Below are positions 8,536 to 16,332 of a stretch of DNA of 48,910 nt, piece by piece; the first letter of the stretch is position 1; each line of letters opens with the position of its first letter. The notes beneath the pieces are model-generated. The model did not search any database and was not told the DNA's origin. It worked only from the letters and a program-made list of their open reading frames with translations. The DNA is from Helicobacteraceae bacterium (lineage in GTDB: Bacteria; Campylobacterota; Campylobacteria; Campylobacterales; Sulfurimonadaceae): positions 1 to 48,910 of the forward strand of contig WFNF01000099.1 in assembly GCA_015488775.1 (NCBI GenBank), given 5' to 3'. The position numbers and the translations under genes were made by a program.

Positions 8536-9357
8536 ATGAAAGCGATACTATTTATATTTTTTTTGACACTTAGCCTAGAGGCAAATATAGGAACAATAGC
8601 AGCACTAATTGGAGATGCTAAAATACATAGGGGCAAAACAAGTATTAAAGCTAATATTGGTGCTTATATAGATGAAAAAGATATTATAACCACGTCAAAA
8701 AGAACCAGAATTCAAGTTATACTTAAAGATAACACAATTATAACCATAGGACCAAAATCACAATTTGCTTTTAATGAGTATTCAAACTCAACAAAAAAAC
8801 CCAAGTTAAACTTTAGAATAAAAAGAGGTTTTTTTAAAGCTATAAGTGGAAAAATCGGAAAAATCGCACCCTCAAGATTTAAAATAAGAACAAGATCAGC
8901 AACTATTGGTATTAGAGGGACTGTTTTTATGGGTGAAATTGGTGAAGATAGTGAAAAGATAGCTTGTTTAAAAGGTGCTATAACAATTCAAACAGATTTA
9001 AAAACTTTTGATATACCAAAGGGTGATATGATAATCTTATCTAAAAATCAACCTCAACTTAAAAAATTAGATATAAAAGAGTTTAAAACATTAAAAGCTA
9101 AAAACAGTCATAATGATAAAAATATGCCAGCAACTTCATCAACAAACGATAAAGCATCGCAAGATGATTTATTGGCTAATCAAGCACAGCAAGAACTTAC
9201 AGATGAAATTGAGTCAACTTTAGAAGACGAGATGTCTGATAATACTGTTCCTGATATGTTAGAACATGGTGAGGAGTTAGACAAAGGATCTTTTTCAACA
9301 TCTAATGGTACTAAAACAAGAGGAGATGAGCAAGTTATAGTAGGACCAAATAACTGA
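8536..9357 (+). CDS. FecR-domain periplasmic protein
   Basis: The 273-residue product has a short signal peptide (MKAILFIFFLTLSLEA). Residues about 20-160 form a FecR-type beta-sandwich: GTIAALIGDAKIHRGK, a strand VILKDNTIITIGPKSQF, and the diagnostic RTRSATIGIRGTVFMGEI followed by CLKGAITIQT. The tail (about 195-273) is acidic, Ser/Thr/Gln rich and probably disordered. Unlike FecR of iron uptake, there is no N-terminal cytoplasmic anti-sigma part or transmembrane helix, so it acts wholly in the periplasm. FecR-only proteins are often encoded beside CHASE2 cyclases; here the stop TGA overlaps the cyclase ATG (TGATG at 9355-9359), implying translational coupling. A likely role is as a ligand-binding or sensing partner of that cyclase, by inference. 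Confidence 0.85.
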   Translation: MKAILFIFFLTLSLEANIGTIAALIGDAKIHRGKTSIKANIGAYIDEKDIITTSKRTRIQVILKDNTIITIGPKSQFAFNEYSNSTKKPKLNFRIKRGFFKAISGKIGKIAPSRFKIRTRSATIGIRGTVFMGEIGEDSEKIACLKGAITIQTDLKTFDIPKGDMIILSKNQPQLKKLDIKEFKTLKAKNSHNDKNMPATSSTNDKASQDDLLANQAQQELTDEIESTLEDEMSDNTVPDMLEHGEELDKGSFSTSNGTKTRGDEQVIVGPNN

Positions 9358-11507
9358 TGAAAAAGATGTACCTATATCAAATTATAAGTGCAATTATAAT
9401 TTTTATATCTATAGATTTTGCTTATATCGTTCCAAGTGAAAATATAAAAGCTTTTGATTCCAGATTAAGAGACTTTTTTTTTATAAGCCGTGGTGAGATT
9501 CCACACTCAAACAATATAGTTATAGTAGATATTGATGAAAAATCTTTAAAAGAGTTTGGTCAATGGCCTTGGTCAAGAGATGTTGTAGCAGAACTGTTAG
9601 CTAATCTCACAAATATGGGTGCTGGCATAATAGGGCTGGATATTATTTTTTCAGAATCAGATAAATCATCACCATCAAGCATAGCAAAAAAGATAGGTAT
9701 AGATAAAAATGAGCTTGAAGATTACGATAAAATTCTAGCAGATGTAATTGCACAAACACCAAGTATAGGTGGTTATTTTTTTGATATGGACAATCAAACA
9801 CAAGATGATATATTTTTAGCCCTAAAAGGTACTTTTATAGAGATAAATTCAAATAAGGATTCAAGTACAAATAAAAATTCTGCTCAAATTTTAAATGCAA
9901 AAGGTGTTCATACAAATATTGAAATTCTACAAGATAGTTTTTATAGTGTAGGCTTTCTAAACAACACTCCAGATAGCGCAGGCGTTGTAAGGCGTGTGCC
10001 ACTGATGATTAAATACCAAAATATTTTATATCCATCTTTAGCATTAGAAATGGTAAGAATATTTCAACAAACAGATGTAGTAAAGCTACACAATGAAGCT
10101 TATGATAGAGATAAAATTGAAGTTGGTAAGTTAAATATAATTACAGACGAAAATGCTAGGTTAATTGTAAATTTTAGAGGTCCCGCACACCATTTTCCAT
10201 ATATCAGTGCCAGTGACATACTTCATAATGATGTAAATATTAGTGATATAGAGGGGAAGTTTATACTTATAGGTACAAGCGCGGTTGGATTATCTGATCT
10301 AAAAGCTACCCCTTATGATTCTTTAATGCCAGGAGTTGAAATACATGCAAATGTTATAGATAACATACTGCAAGATGATTTTTTACAAATTCCTGAGGGA
10401 TCAGTAGCCTTAAATATTTTTATATTTCTTGGAATAATAATACTAGGCCTTATATTATTTACATTTTTAAGAGTTCAATATTCACTAATAAGTTTTATTA
10501 CTTTATCTTTTCTGCTTTACTACTTTTTATACTATATGTTATTTGAAAAATATATAGTTTTAAATATACTTTTTTCTTATTTAAGTCTAATTTTGATATA
10601 TCTAAGTAGCACCATCATAAACTTTGCCTTTATTACAAAAGCTCAAGAGGATATAAAAAAAGTTTTTGCAAAAAAAGTTTCTAAAGCAGTTATGGATGAT
10701 TTGGTTAATCACTCAGATCAAGCACTTTTAAAACCTAGAGATGAAGTTGTAAGTATATTTTTTAGTGATATTAGAGGCTTTACAAGTATATCTGAGAAGA
10801 TAGGTAATCCACATAGTCTTATAGAGCTTTTAAATATATATATGACACCTATGGTTAAAGAAATAGATAGTTCTGGTGGTACGATAGATAAATTTATAGG
10901 TGATGCTATAATGGCATATTGGAATGCCCCACTTAAGGTAAAAAATCATGCTGATAAAGCTCTAAAATCGGCTATAAATCAAATAAAAATTTTAAAAACA
11001 GTAAATAAAACACTAGAAGAAAAATATAATCTAAATTTAGATATAGGTATAGGTATAAACACAGGACAAGTAACTATTGGAGATATGGGGAGTGAGGGTA
11101 GGAGTGATTATACTATTATTGGTGATCAAGTTAATCTAGCATCAAGGTTAGAATCTCTAAATAAACTGTATGGTTCAAACATAATTATTTCAAAATTTAC
11201 AAAAGATGAACTAATAAACAATTACTTTATAAGACCACTCGACTTTGTAAAAGTAAAAGGTAAAAACCAAGCTGTAGAGATTTTTGAAGTTTTCACTTTT
11301 AAATCCCTATCTACTGATCAAATACCTAAATATAGGTATGCATTAAATTTATATAGACATAGAGAGTTCAATAAGGCAAGAATACTGTTTCAAAAATTAA
11401 ATGCTCAAAATAAATCTACACTTTATCAACTATATATAGATAGATGTGAAAAATATATTAAAAGTCCAAACAACTTTTCCATAGTTGAAACAATGACAAC
11501 AAAATAA
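9357..11507 (+). CDS. CHASE2-domain class III adenylate cyclase
   Basis: A 716-residue inner membrane receptor cyclase. One N-terminal helix (about 6-25) leads into a periplasmic CHASE2 sensor (about 28-340; IVIVDIDEKSLKEFGQWPWS is typical), followed by three transmembrane helices (about 350-430) and a class III cyclase domain (about 455-640). Metal-binding aspartates are present in FFSDIRGFTS and FIGDAIMAYW, the transition-state Asn and Arg in VNLASRLE, and the base-selecting pair is Lys (TIDKFIGD) and Thr (SDYTIIGD), the pattern of class IIIb adenylate rather than guanylate cyclases. All catalytic residues are intact, so cAMP synthesis is expected. A TPR-like tail follows (NLYRHREFNKARILFQ). 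Its TAA is directly adjacent to the stop of the convergent EAL gene. Confidence 0.92.
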   Translation: MKKMYLYQIISAIIIFISIDFAYIVPSENIKAFDSRLRDFFFISRGEIPHSNNIVIVDIDEKSLKEFGQWPWSRDVVAELLANLTNMGAGIIGLDIIFSESDKSSPSSIAKKIGIDKNELEDYDKILADVIAQTPSIGGYFFDMDNQTQDDIFLALKGTFIEINSNKDSSTNKNSAQILNAKGVHTNIEILQDSFYSVGFLNNTPDSAGVVRRVPLMIKYQNILYPSLALEMVRIFQQTDVVKLHNEAYDRDKIEVGKLNIITDENARLIVNFRGPAHHFPYISASDILHNDVNISDIEGKFILIGTSAVGLSDLKATPYDSLMPGVEIHANVIDNILQDDFLQIPEGSVALNIFIFLGIIILGLILFTFLRVQYSLISFITLSFLLYYFLYYMLFEKYIVLNILFSYLSLILIYLSSTIINFAFITKAQEDIKKVFAKKVSKAVMDDLVNHSDQALLKPRDEVVSIFFSDIRGFTSISEKIGNPHSLIELLNIYMTPMVKEIDSSGGTIDKFIGDAIMAYWNAPLKVKNHADKALKSAINQIKILKTVNKTLEEKYNLNLDIGIGINTGQVTIGDMGSEGRSDYTIIGDQVNLASRLESLNKLYGSNIIISKFTKDELINNYFIRPLDFVKVKGKNQAVEIFEVFTFKSLSTDQIPKYRYALNLYRHREFNKARILFQKLNAQNKSTLYQLYIDRCEKYIKSPNNFSIVETMTTK

Positions 11508-12755
11508 TTATATATCTAGGTAATCTAAAGCTATAGGTTTAGATATATAATTACCTTGTACAAAGTCGGTATTAAGTTGCTTAACCGTGTCATAAACCTC
11601 TTTGGAACAAACATACTCCGTAATTACTTTTATATTCATTGTTGAAGCTATGGCAATTATAGCTTTAACAACCTTTTGTGCATTTTCATCTTTGTCAATA
11701 TTTTTAATTAAAGAACCATCCAGTTTTATAAAATCAACTTGAAGTTTTAAAAGATACGCAAAATTTGAGTAACCAGTTCCAAAATCATCTATAGCAACCT
11801 TACAGCCAAGTTTCCTAATATGTTGTAAAAATCCATTAACACTTTTAGAGTTTTCTATCTCTATAGACTCTAAAATCTCAAAAGTTAATCTCTCAGCACA
11901 AGTTGAATTATTCAACATAGCTATAATATCACTTTTAGTTGTAGCATCTTTTAAGTCTTCATAACTCAAGTTTATAGAGAAAAAGCATTCAGGTAACTCT
12001 TCAGCTTTTTTTATAACATTTTTTACAACACAAGATGTAATCTTAAGATAAAGCCTAACAGATGAAGCAACATCCATAAACTCACAAGGTTGATATATCT
12101 TGTCACCTGCACCTTTTATTCTCACAAGTGCTTCATATTTTTTAAATGTACTGTCATTTAAATCTTGTATCTGCTGATAGTAACAAATCACTTTATTATT
12201 ATCTAAGGCATCTTCTAAGATTCGTAACATATCCAAATTTTTGCTTAAGTCAATAGCTTTATTGTTTGAGTTATAAAAATGATAATTTTTAGATGAAATT
12301 TTAGATAGTTTTAAAGCATCAAAAGCCATAACTAAACATGAACTTTTAATCTCATGTTCATCCTCAAGAACTGCACCAATACTTGCTCTTACTGATAGCT
12401 CTATATCATAACATTTAAGTTTAATTGGATTTACAAATGCTGAGAAAAGGACAACATCCTCTTTAAATGAGTTGGTGTCAACCATATCATCAACCAAAAC
12501 AGCAAAACTATCTCCACCTAGATGATACTTTTTAAACTTTAAATCTGAAAATGTTTGACTAATTTTATGTGCGAATTGTCTTATGATTTCATCACCAATT
12601 ATTTCAGAAAACATAGAATTAATATCAGAAAACTTATCTATATCTATAATCATCATCTTTTTAGAACTCATAGTATTCAAATCATCTATTAGCTCTAATC
12701 TATTTGGGAAGAAGGTAAGATTGTCTAGGGTACAGATAGTTTTTTCAATATTCAA
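11508..12755 (-). CDS. degenerate GGDEF plus EAL c-di-GMP phosphodiesterase
   Basis: A 415-residue soluble protein without signal peptide or membrane helices. The N-terminal GGDEF fold (about 25-165) has the signature changed to HLGGDSFAVL, so cyclase activity is unlikely. The EAL domain (about 175-415) keeps the catalytic set: YEALVRI, SINLS, FEILES, IDDFGTGYSN, DFIKLDGS, the Glu of VITEYV, and VQGNYISKP; hydrolysis of c-di-GMP to pGpG is therefore plausible, though VITEYV replaces the usual AEGVE. There is no sensory domain, so control must come by binding or by expression. The start lies 2 bases after the exbD stop, placing it at the end of the algC-pyrC-exbBD operon, and its stop touches that of the cAMP cyclase. 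Confidence 0.88.
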   Translation of the reverse strand: MNIEKTICTLDNLTFFPNRLELIDDLNTMSSKKMMIIDIDKFSDINSMFSEIIGDEIIRQFAHKISQTFSDLKFKKYHLGGDSFAVLVDDMVDTNSFKEDVVLFSAFVNPIKLKCYDIELSVRASIGAVLEDEHEIKSSCLVMAFDALKLSKISSKNYHFYNSNNKAIDLSKNLDMLRILEDALDNNKVICYYQQIQDLNDSTFKKYEALVRIKGAGDKIYQPCEFMDVASSVRLYLKITSCVVKNVIKKAEELPECFFSINLSYEDLKDATTKSDIIAMLNNSTCAERLTFEILESIEIENSKSVNGFLQHIRKLGCKVAIDDFGTGYSNFAYLLKLQVDFIKLDGSLIKNIDKDENAQKVVKAIIAIASTMNIKVITEYVCSKEVYDTVKQLNTDFVQGNYISKPIALDYLDI

Positions 12756-12757
12756 TT

Positions 12758-13135
12758 TTATTCCTTAGTAACTATAAAAAGTTGTTCATGGTTTAACTTT
12801 TTCAAAGTATCCATAACTAAAACAAAGTCTTGAAATTTAGACTCTTTATCACTTCTTAACACTATAGTTTGATCTTTTGGTACTTTAGCTAAAATATTCT
12901 CTAAATTTTCTTTATCTACCTCTTGTTTATCTATAAAAATTTTAGCATCTTTAGTTACATAGATATTAAAATCTTTTTTTTGCTCTTTTTTATCTGAACT
13001 TTTTGCATCAGGTAAATCAACAGGTATAACCCCCTGCTTTATAAAAGTAGCAGTAGTAATAACCATTACAAAAAGAACAAGCATGATGTCAATGAAAGGT
13101 ATAACGTTGATAGAATCAACTTTTTTCATTTTCAT
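12758..13135 (-). CDS. exbD: ExbD/TolR proton-channel subunit
   Basis: 125 residues: a short cytoplasmic N-terminus, one transmembrane helix carrying the channel aspartate (NVIPFIDIMLVLFVMVITTA, about 10-30), and a periplasmic ExbD/TolR domain (about 40-125) with the strands FNIYVTKDAKIFID and TIVLRSDKESKFQDFV. It couples proton flow through ExbB to TonB-dependent transport or, as TolR, to envelope integrity; the TonB homologue at 47403 is a possible partner. AGAGG 7 bases before the ATG overlaps the end of exbB, which lies 4 bases upstream. A generic ExbD, not assignable to Ton or Tol with certainty. Confidence 0.92.
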   Translation of the reverse strand: MKMKKVDSINVIPFIDIMLVLFVMVITTATFIKQGVIPVDLPDAKSSDKKEQKKDFNIYVTKDAKIFIDKQEVDKENLENILAKVPKDQTIVLRSDKESKFQDFVLVMDTLKKLNHEQLFIVTKE

Positions 13136-13139
13136 AAAA

Positions 13140-13589
13140 CTAACCTCTCTTTTTTATTGCATCTGCTTCATAATAGGTGATAATTTTTTCCATTTTTCTT
13201 AAAAGAATATTGTAAAATACTATAGATGGTATAGCAACAACAAGCCCCATAGCCGTTGCTTTAAGAGCCAGTGCTAAACCCATCATAATTTTTTTACTAT
13301 CAACACTACCAACATCTCCAAGAGTATAGAAAGTTATCATAATACCTAAAACAGTTCCAAGCAATCCAACATAAGGTGCATTTGATCCTATAGTAGCGAT
13401 AGTTGAAACATTATTTCCAAGATCTAATTCTAGAAGTTCTTTAGAGTCAAAATCTTCAAATTTTATAGTTTTATAATACATCAATCTCTCTATAAATAAC
13501 CATAAAGCAACAAAAGACATAAGTATTAAAGTTCCCATCACTCCATAATCAAGTGCTTTTTCTGCGTACTCGCTCCAATGTGATTGCAT
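13140..13589 (-). CDS. exbB: ExbB/TolQ/MotA-family proton-channel subunit
   Basis: 149 residues, typical of the short ExbB proteins of Campylobacterota. It has three transmembrane helices: MGTLILMSFVALWLFIERL (about 18-37), APYVGLLGTVLGIMITFYTL (about 70-90), and ALALKATAMGLVVAIPSIVF (about 105-125), the last two holding the conserved pore residues T and AxxATAxGL. It forms the pentameric scaffold around ExbD helices. The ATG overlaps the pyrC stop (TAATG), so translation is coupled to dihydroorotase, an odd but compact arrangement. Confidence 0.92.
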   Translation of the reverse strand: MQSHWSEYAEKALDYGVMGTLILMSFVALWLFIERLMYYKTIKFEDFDSKELLELDLGNNVSTIATIGSNAPYVGLLGTVLGIMITFYTLGDVGSVDSKKIMMGLALALKATAMGLVVAIPSIVFYNILLRKMEKIITYYEADAIKKRG

Positions 13590-14632
13590 TAATCAACATC
13601 CTCAATAGACCATTTTAGTGTTTCACCAGCAAACATGGGGACTACATCTGTATAAATATCTGGAACTTTAAAAGGCTCTTCAACTAAAACAACCTCTTTA
13701 AAATCTGGACAAATACCATAAATACTTTGTGCATTATCACTTACAAAATATTGTAAGTTATCTAGTTTATCATGTTTATCAAAAAGTTCACATAAAGCTT
13801 GAAGTGCAATGGGAGCAGTAAAAACACCAGCTGCACATCCACAAGCCTCTTTAGCGTGTTGTGGGTGAGGGGCAGAGTCACTTCCAAACATAACCTTTGG
13901 ATGTGCATCTAATGCAACTTTTAAAAGTGCTTGTTGATCTTGGGGTCTTTTTGCAATTGGCTTACAAAATAGGTGAGGTTTCAACATACCACCAGCAACA
14001 TCATCAAGTGTGATTAAAAGATGGTGAAGCGTTATAGTAGCATATAGATTATCATATTTATCTAACATCTCAACTGCATCTTTTGTAGTTATATGTTCCA
14101 TAATGATTTTTAAATTTGGAAAGTTTGATGCAAGAAGTTCATAAACACTCATAAACTCAGTTTCTCTATCCATAACAAAACCATTACTCTCACCATGAAC
14201 ACAAAGAGGAATTTCAAGTTCACTAATAGCTTCTAGTGTTTCTCTCATACTTTCAATATCAAAGTTACTTACTCCACCCTCAGAGTTAGTTGTAATACCA
14301 GCAGGATAAAGTTTTATAGCTAAAATCTCTTCAGAGATATCTTCTAAAAACTCTTTAGAGTAGTTATCATAAAATAAAGACATATACGGTTCGAAATCTT
14401 GCTCACTCATAAACTCTTCATCTTCATCAGTTGGAACAACACCTGTACAATGCAATATACGCTCTTTATAAGCAATAACATCAGATTTAGTCTTAAGTGG
14501 TGGAACAAGGTTTGGCATAACTAAAGCCCCACTAAATGAATAAGAACTAAGATTTGCTATATGTTCCATCATTACACCATCTCTTAAGTGTAGATGCATA
14601 TCTAATGGCATTAAAAGAGTGTGTTGCTTCAT
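13589..14632 (-). CDS. pyrC: dihydroorotase
   Basis: The third enzyme of pyrimidine synthesis, interconverting carbamoyl aspartate and dihydroorotate in the cytoplasm. At 347 residues it has the length of E. coli-type (type II) dihydroorotases. Visible features are the metal-binding DMHLHLRDG (about 11-19), MPNLVPP, the carbamylated-lysine region LYPAGITTNSEGG (about 105-120), the metal histidines in VHGES and MEHIT, and the catalytic Asp in MFGSDSAPHP (about 245-255). Both ends overlap neighbours by one base through TAATG junctions with the phosphohexomutase gene and exbB. Confidence 0.96.
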   Translation of the reverse strand: MKQHTLLMPLDMHLHLRDGVMMEHIANLSSYSFSGALVMPNLVPPLKTKSDVIAYKERILHCTGVVPTDEDEEFMSEQDFEPYMSLFYDNYSKEFLEDISEEILAIKLYPAGITTNSEGGVSNFDIESMRETLEAISELEIPLCVHGESNGFVMDRETEFMSVYELLASNFPNLKIIMEHITTKDAVEMLDKYDNLYATITLHHLLITLDDVAGGMLKPHLFCKPIAKRPQDQQALLKVALDAHPKVMFGSDSAPHPQHAKEACGCAAGVFTAPIALQALCELFDKHDKLDNLQYFVSDNAQSIYGICPDFKEVVLVEEPFKVPDIYTDVVPMFAGETLKWSIEDVD

Positions 14633-15996
14633 TATATAGCTTCCTTAGCACTTTGTATAAGTTTGTTTAGCTCACTCTCATACAACTTCGCATCATTTTC
14701 ATCTACTGATTCAAATCTTGTTACTAAAACAGGAGTTGTATTTGATGCACGAACTAAACCCCAACCATTTTCAAATATAACTCTAACACCGTCAACATCA
14801 ACTATATCTTTAATTTTTGGCATTGAACTTGGTGGGTTTTGAAGTAACTCTTTTACTTTATCAATAATCTTAAATTTTTGATCCTCTGTAGTTTCAACTT
14901 TAATCTCTTCAGTTGAAAAAACTTTTGGTAGTTTATCTAACTCATCATCTAAAGATATACCATCATTTACAAGCTCTAACATTCTAAAAGTAGCATAGAT
15001 AGCGTCATCATAACCAAAGTATCTATCTTTAAAAAAGATATGTCCACTAACTTCACAAGCAAGATCAGCATCAAGCTCTTTCATTTTTACTTTTAAGTTA
15101 GAGTGACCAGTTTTATACATAACAGCAGTAGCCCCACGCTTTTCAAGTTCATCATACATAACTTGTGAACATTTAACCTCACCAATAACAGTTGGCTTAT
15201 CCATTTTCATAGAAAAAAGAAGTGCCATCTGATCACCTTTAATGTTGTACTTATGAGTAAGGACTGCAATTCTATCTGCGTCACCATCATAAGCAAAGGC
15301 TATATCACCATCACTCTCAAGAAGTTTTTTAATATCTACTAAGTTTTTTTCAACTGATGGATCTGGATGGTGGTTTGGAAAAGTTCCATCAGGATCAACA
15401 TATATACCCTTAGTATCTAGTTCAAGTGCCTTAAAGATATCCTCTATAACAACACCTGCAACACCATTTCCACAATCATAAACTATTTTTTCTTTCATCC
15501 CTTTAAGATGTTTAAATTCATTTACAATAAAATCTATATATCTTTGTTTTGCATCAATTTTAATGGCATCTTTTTCAACTTTACTTGGCATTGAAGCTTC
15601 TTTAACCTCACGACCAAGTGCATATATATCTTCCCCAAAAAATGGTGTTTTATCTATAGTGATTTTTAACCCATTATATTCACTCGGATTATGTGAACCT
15701 GTAATCATAACAGAGGCAACAGCTTGAAGCCCTTCAAACTCATTGTAGTTACAAAAATAGTTTGTTGGAGTTGGGACTAGACCCATATCTAAAACTTTTA
15801 ATCCACCAGAGTTTAAACCTGCACATAGGTATTCAAAAAGTATTGGGGAGTGAGATCTTGCATCATAGCCAATAGCTACAACATCGCCATGTGGCTTTAT
15901 CCTAGTAGCAAGTGCAGCACCTATCTTAGTTACACTATCTTCGTTTAACTCTTTCTCAAAAATCCCTCTAATATCATACTCTCTATAAATACTCAT
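14632..15996 (-). CDS. phosphomannomutase/phosphoglucomutase (AlgC/ManB type)
   Basis: 454 residues with all four alpha-D-phosphohexomutase signatures: the phosphoserine loop MITGSHNPSEYNG (about 97-110), the magnesium loop AYDGDADRIAVL (about 230-241), the sugar-binding CEVSGHIFFKDRY (about 315-327) and the phosphate-binding RASNTTPVLVTRFE (about 418-431). It interconverts hexose 1- and 6-phosphates for lipooligosaccharide, capsule or glycogen precursors; mannose or glucose preference cannot be read reliably. AAGGA sits just upstream of the ATG, and a TATAAT lies 27-32 bases before it, so this is the first gene of the operon running to 11508. Confidence 0.94.
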   Translation of the reverse strand: MSIYREYDIRGIFEKELNEDSVTKIGAALATRIKPHGDVVAIGYDARSHSPILFEYLCAGLNSGGLKVLDMGLVPTPTNYFCNYNEFEGLQAVASVMITGSHNPSEYNGLKITIDKTPFFGEDIYALGREVKEASMPSKVEKDAIKIDAKQRYIDFIVNEFKHLKGMKEKIVYDCGNGVAGVVIEDIFKALELDTKGIYVDPDGTFPNHHPDPSVEKNLVDIKKLLESDGDIAFAYDGDADRIAVLTHKYNIKGDQMALLFSMKMDKPTVIGEVKCSQVMYDELEKRGATAVMYKTGHSNLKVKMKELDADLACEVSGHIFFKDRYFGYDDAIYATFRMLELVNDGISLDDELDKLPKVFSTEEIKVETTEDQKFKIIDKVKELLQNPPSSMPKIKDIVDVDGVRVIFENGWGLVRASNTTPVLVTRFESVDENDAKLYESELNKLIQSAKEAI

Positions 15997-16022
15997 AAAA
16001 TTCCTTAATAAATTAATGGGTA

Positions 16023-16028
16023 ATTATA
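16023..16028 (-). promoter_or_regulatory. candidate -10 of the phosphohexomutase-pyrC-exbBD-EAL operon
   Basis: Minus-strand TATAAT, 27 bases before the ATG at 15996, with AAGGA in between. No -35 seen. Confidence 0.5.
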
Positions 16029-16074
16029 TCTAAGAGGGGGTTAATGTAGCTTTAGAACATTTCTATACTTAAGC

Positions 16075-16266
16075 CTAAGCAAAAAATTTATCAAAAAAAG
16101 ATTTTTCTTTTTTTGGTGCTTCGTATGTAGAAGATCTTTCATCCACAAAATCTGGATCTGGTTTCATTCTACTTTTATCAAAAGCTATATGTTTTTTTTC
16201 TATTTTACTTTTTCTATCTTTAGTAACAGAGTTATAAGTTTGAGCTGATCCATGAGGCATACACAT
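16075..16266 (-). CDS. small hypothetical protein (63 aa)
   Basis: A well-formed small gene: AAAGGAG stands 7 bases before the ATG, and a TATACT -10 lies just upstream. The product is highly charged, without signal peptide or membrane helix: MCMPHGSAQTYNSVTKDRKS at the start, a middle with DKSRMKPDPDFVDERSS, and a basic-aromatic end KEKSFFDKFFA. No family is recognised. Codon use resembles its neighbours. Cys and His near the N-terminus (MCMPH) might bind metal but a lone pair is weak evidence. It sits between the M16 gene and the phosphohexomutase operon on the same strand with its own likely promoter. Confidence 0.65.
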   Translation of the reverse strand: MCMPHGSAQTYNSVTKDRKSKIEKKHIAFDKSRMKPDPDFVDERSSTYEAPKKEKSFFDKFFA

Positions 16267-16291
16267 AATATCTCCTTTATTTTATGTTACA

Positions 16292-16297
16292 AGTATA
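16292..16297 (-). promoter_or_regulatory. candidate -10 of the 63-residue gene
   Basis: Minus-strand TATACT, about 25 bases before the ATG at 16266 and upstream of its AAAGGAG. Confidence 0.5.
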
Positions 16298-16332
16298 ACA
16301 TATATAAAAAGATATATCTGTGACTAGGCTCA

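Noticed and set aside
13589-15996. Treating pyrC-exbB as a fusion or misassembly because the gene mix is odd
   Set aside because: All junctions are clean TAATG overlaps with full-length proteins on both sides, the same style as the rest of the window.
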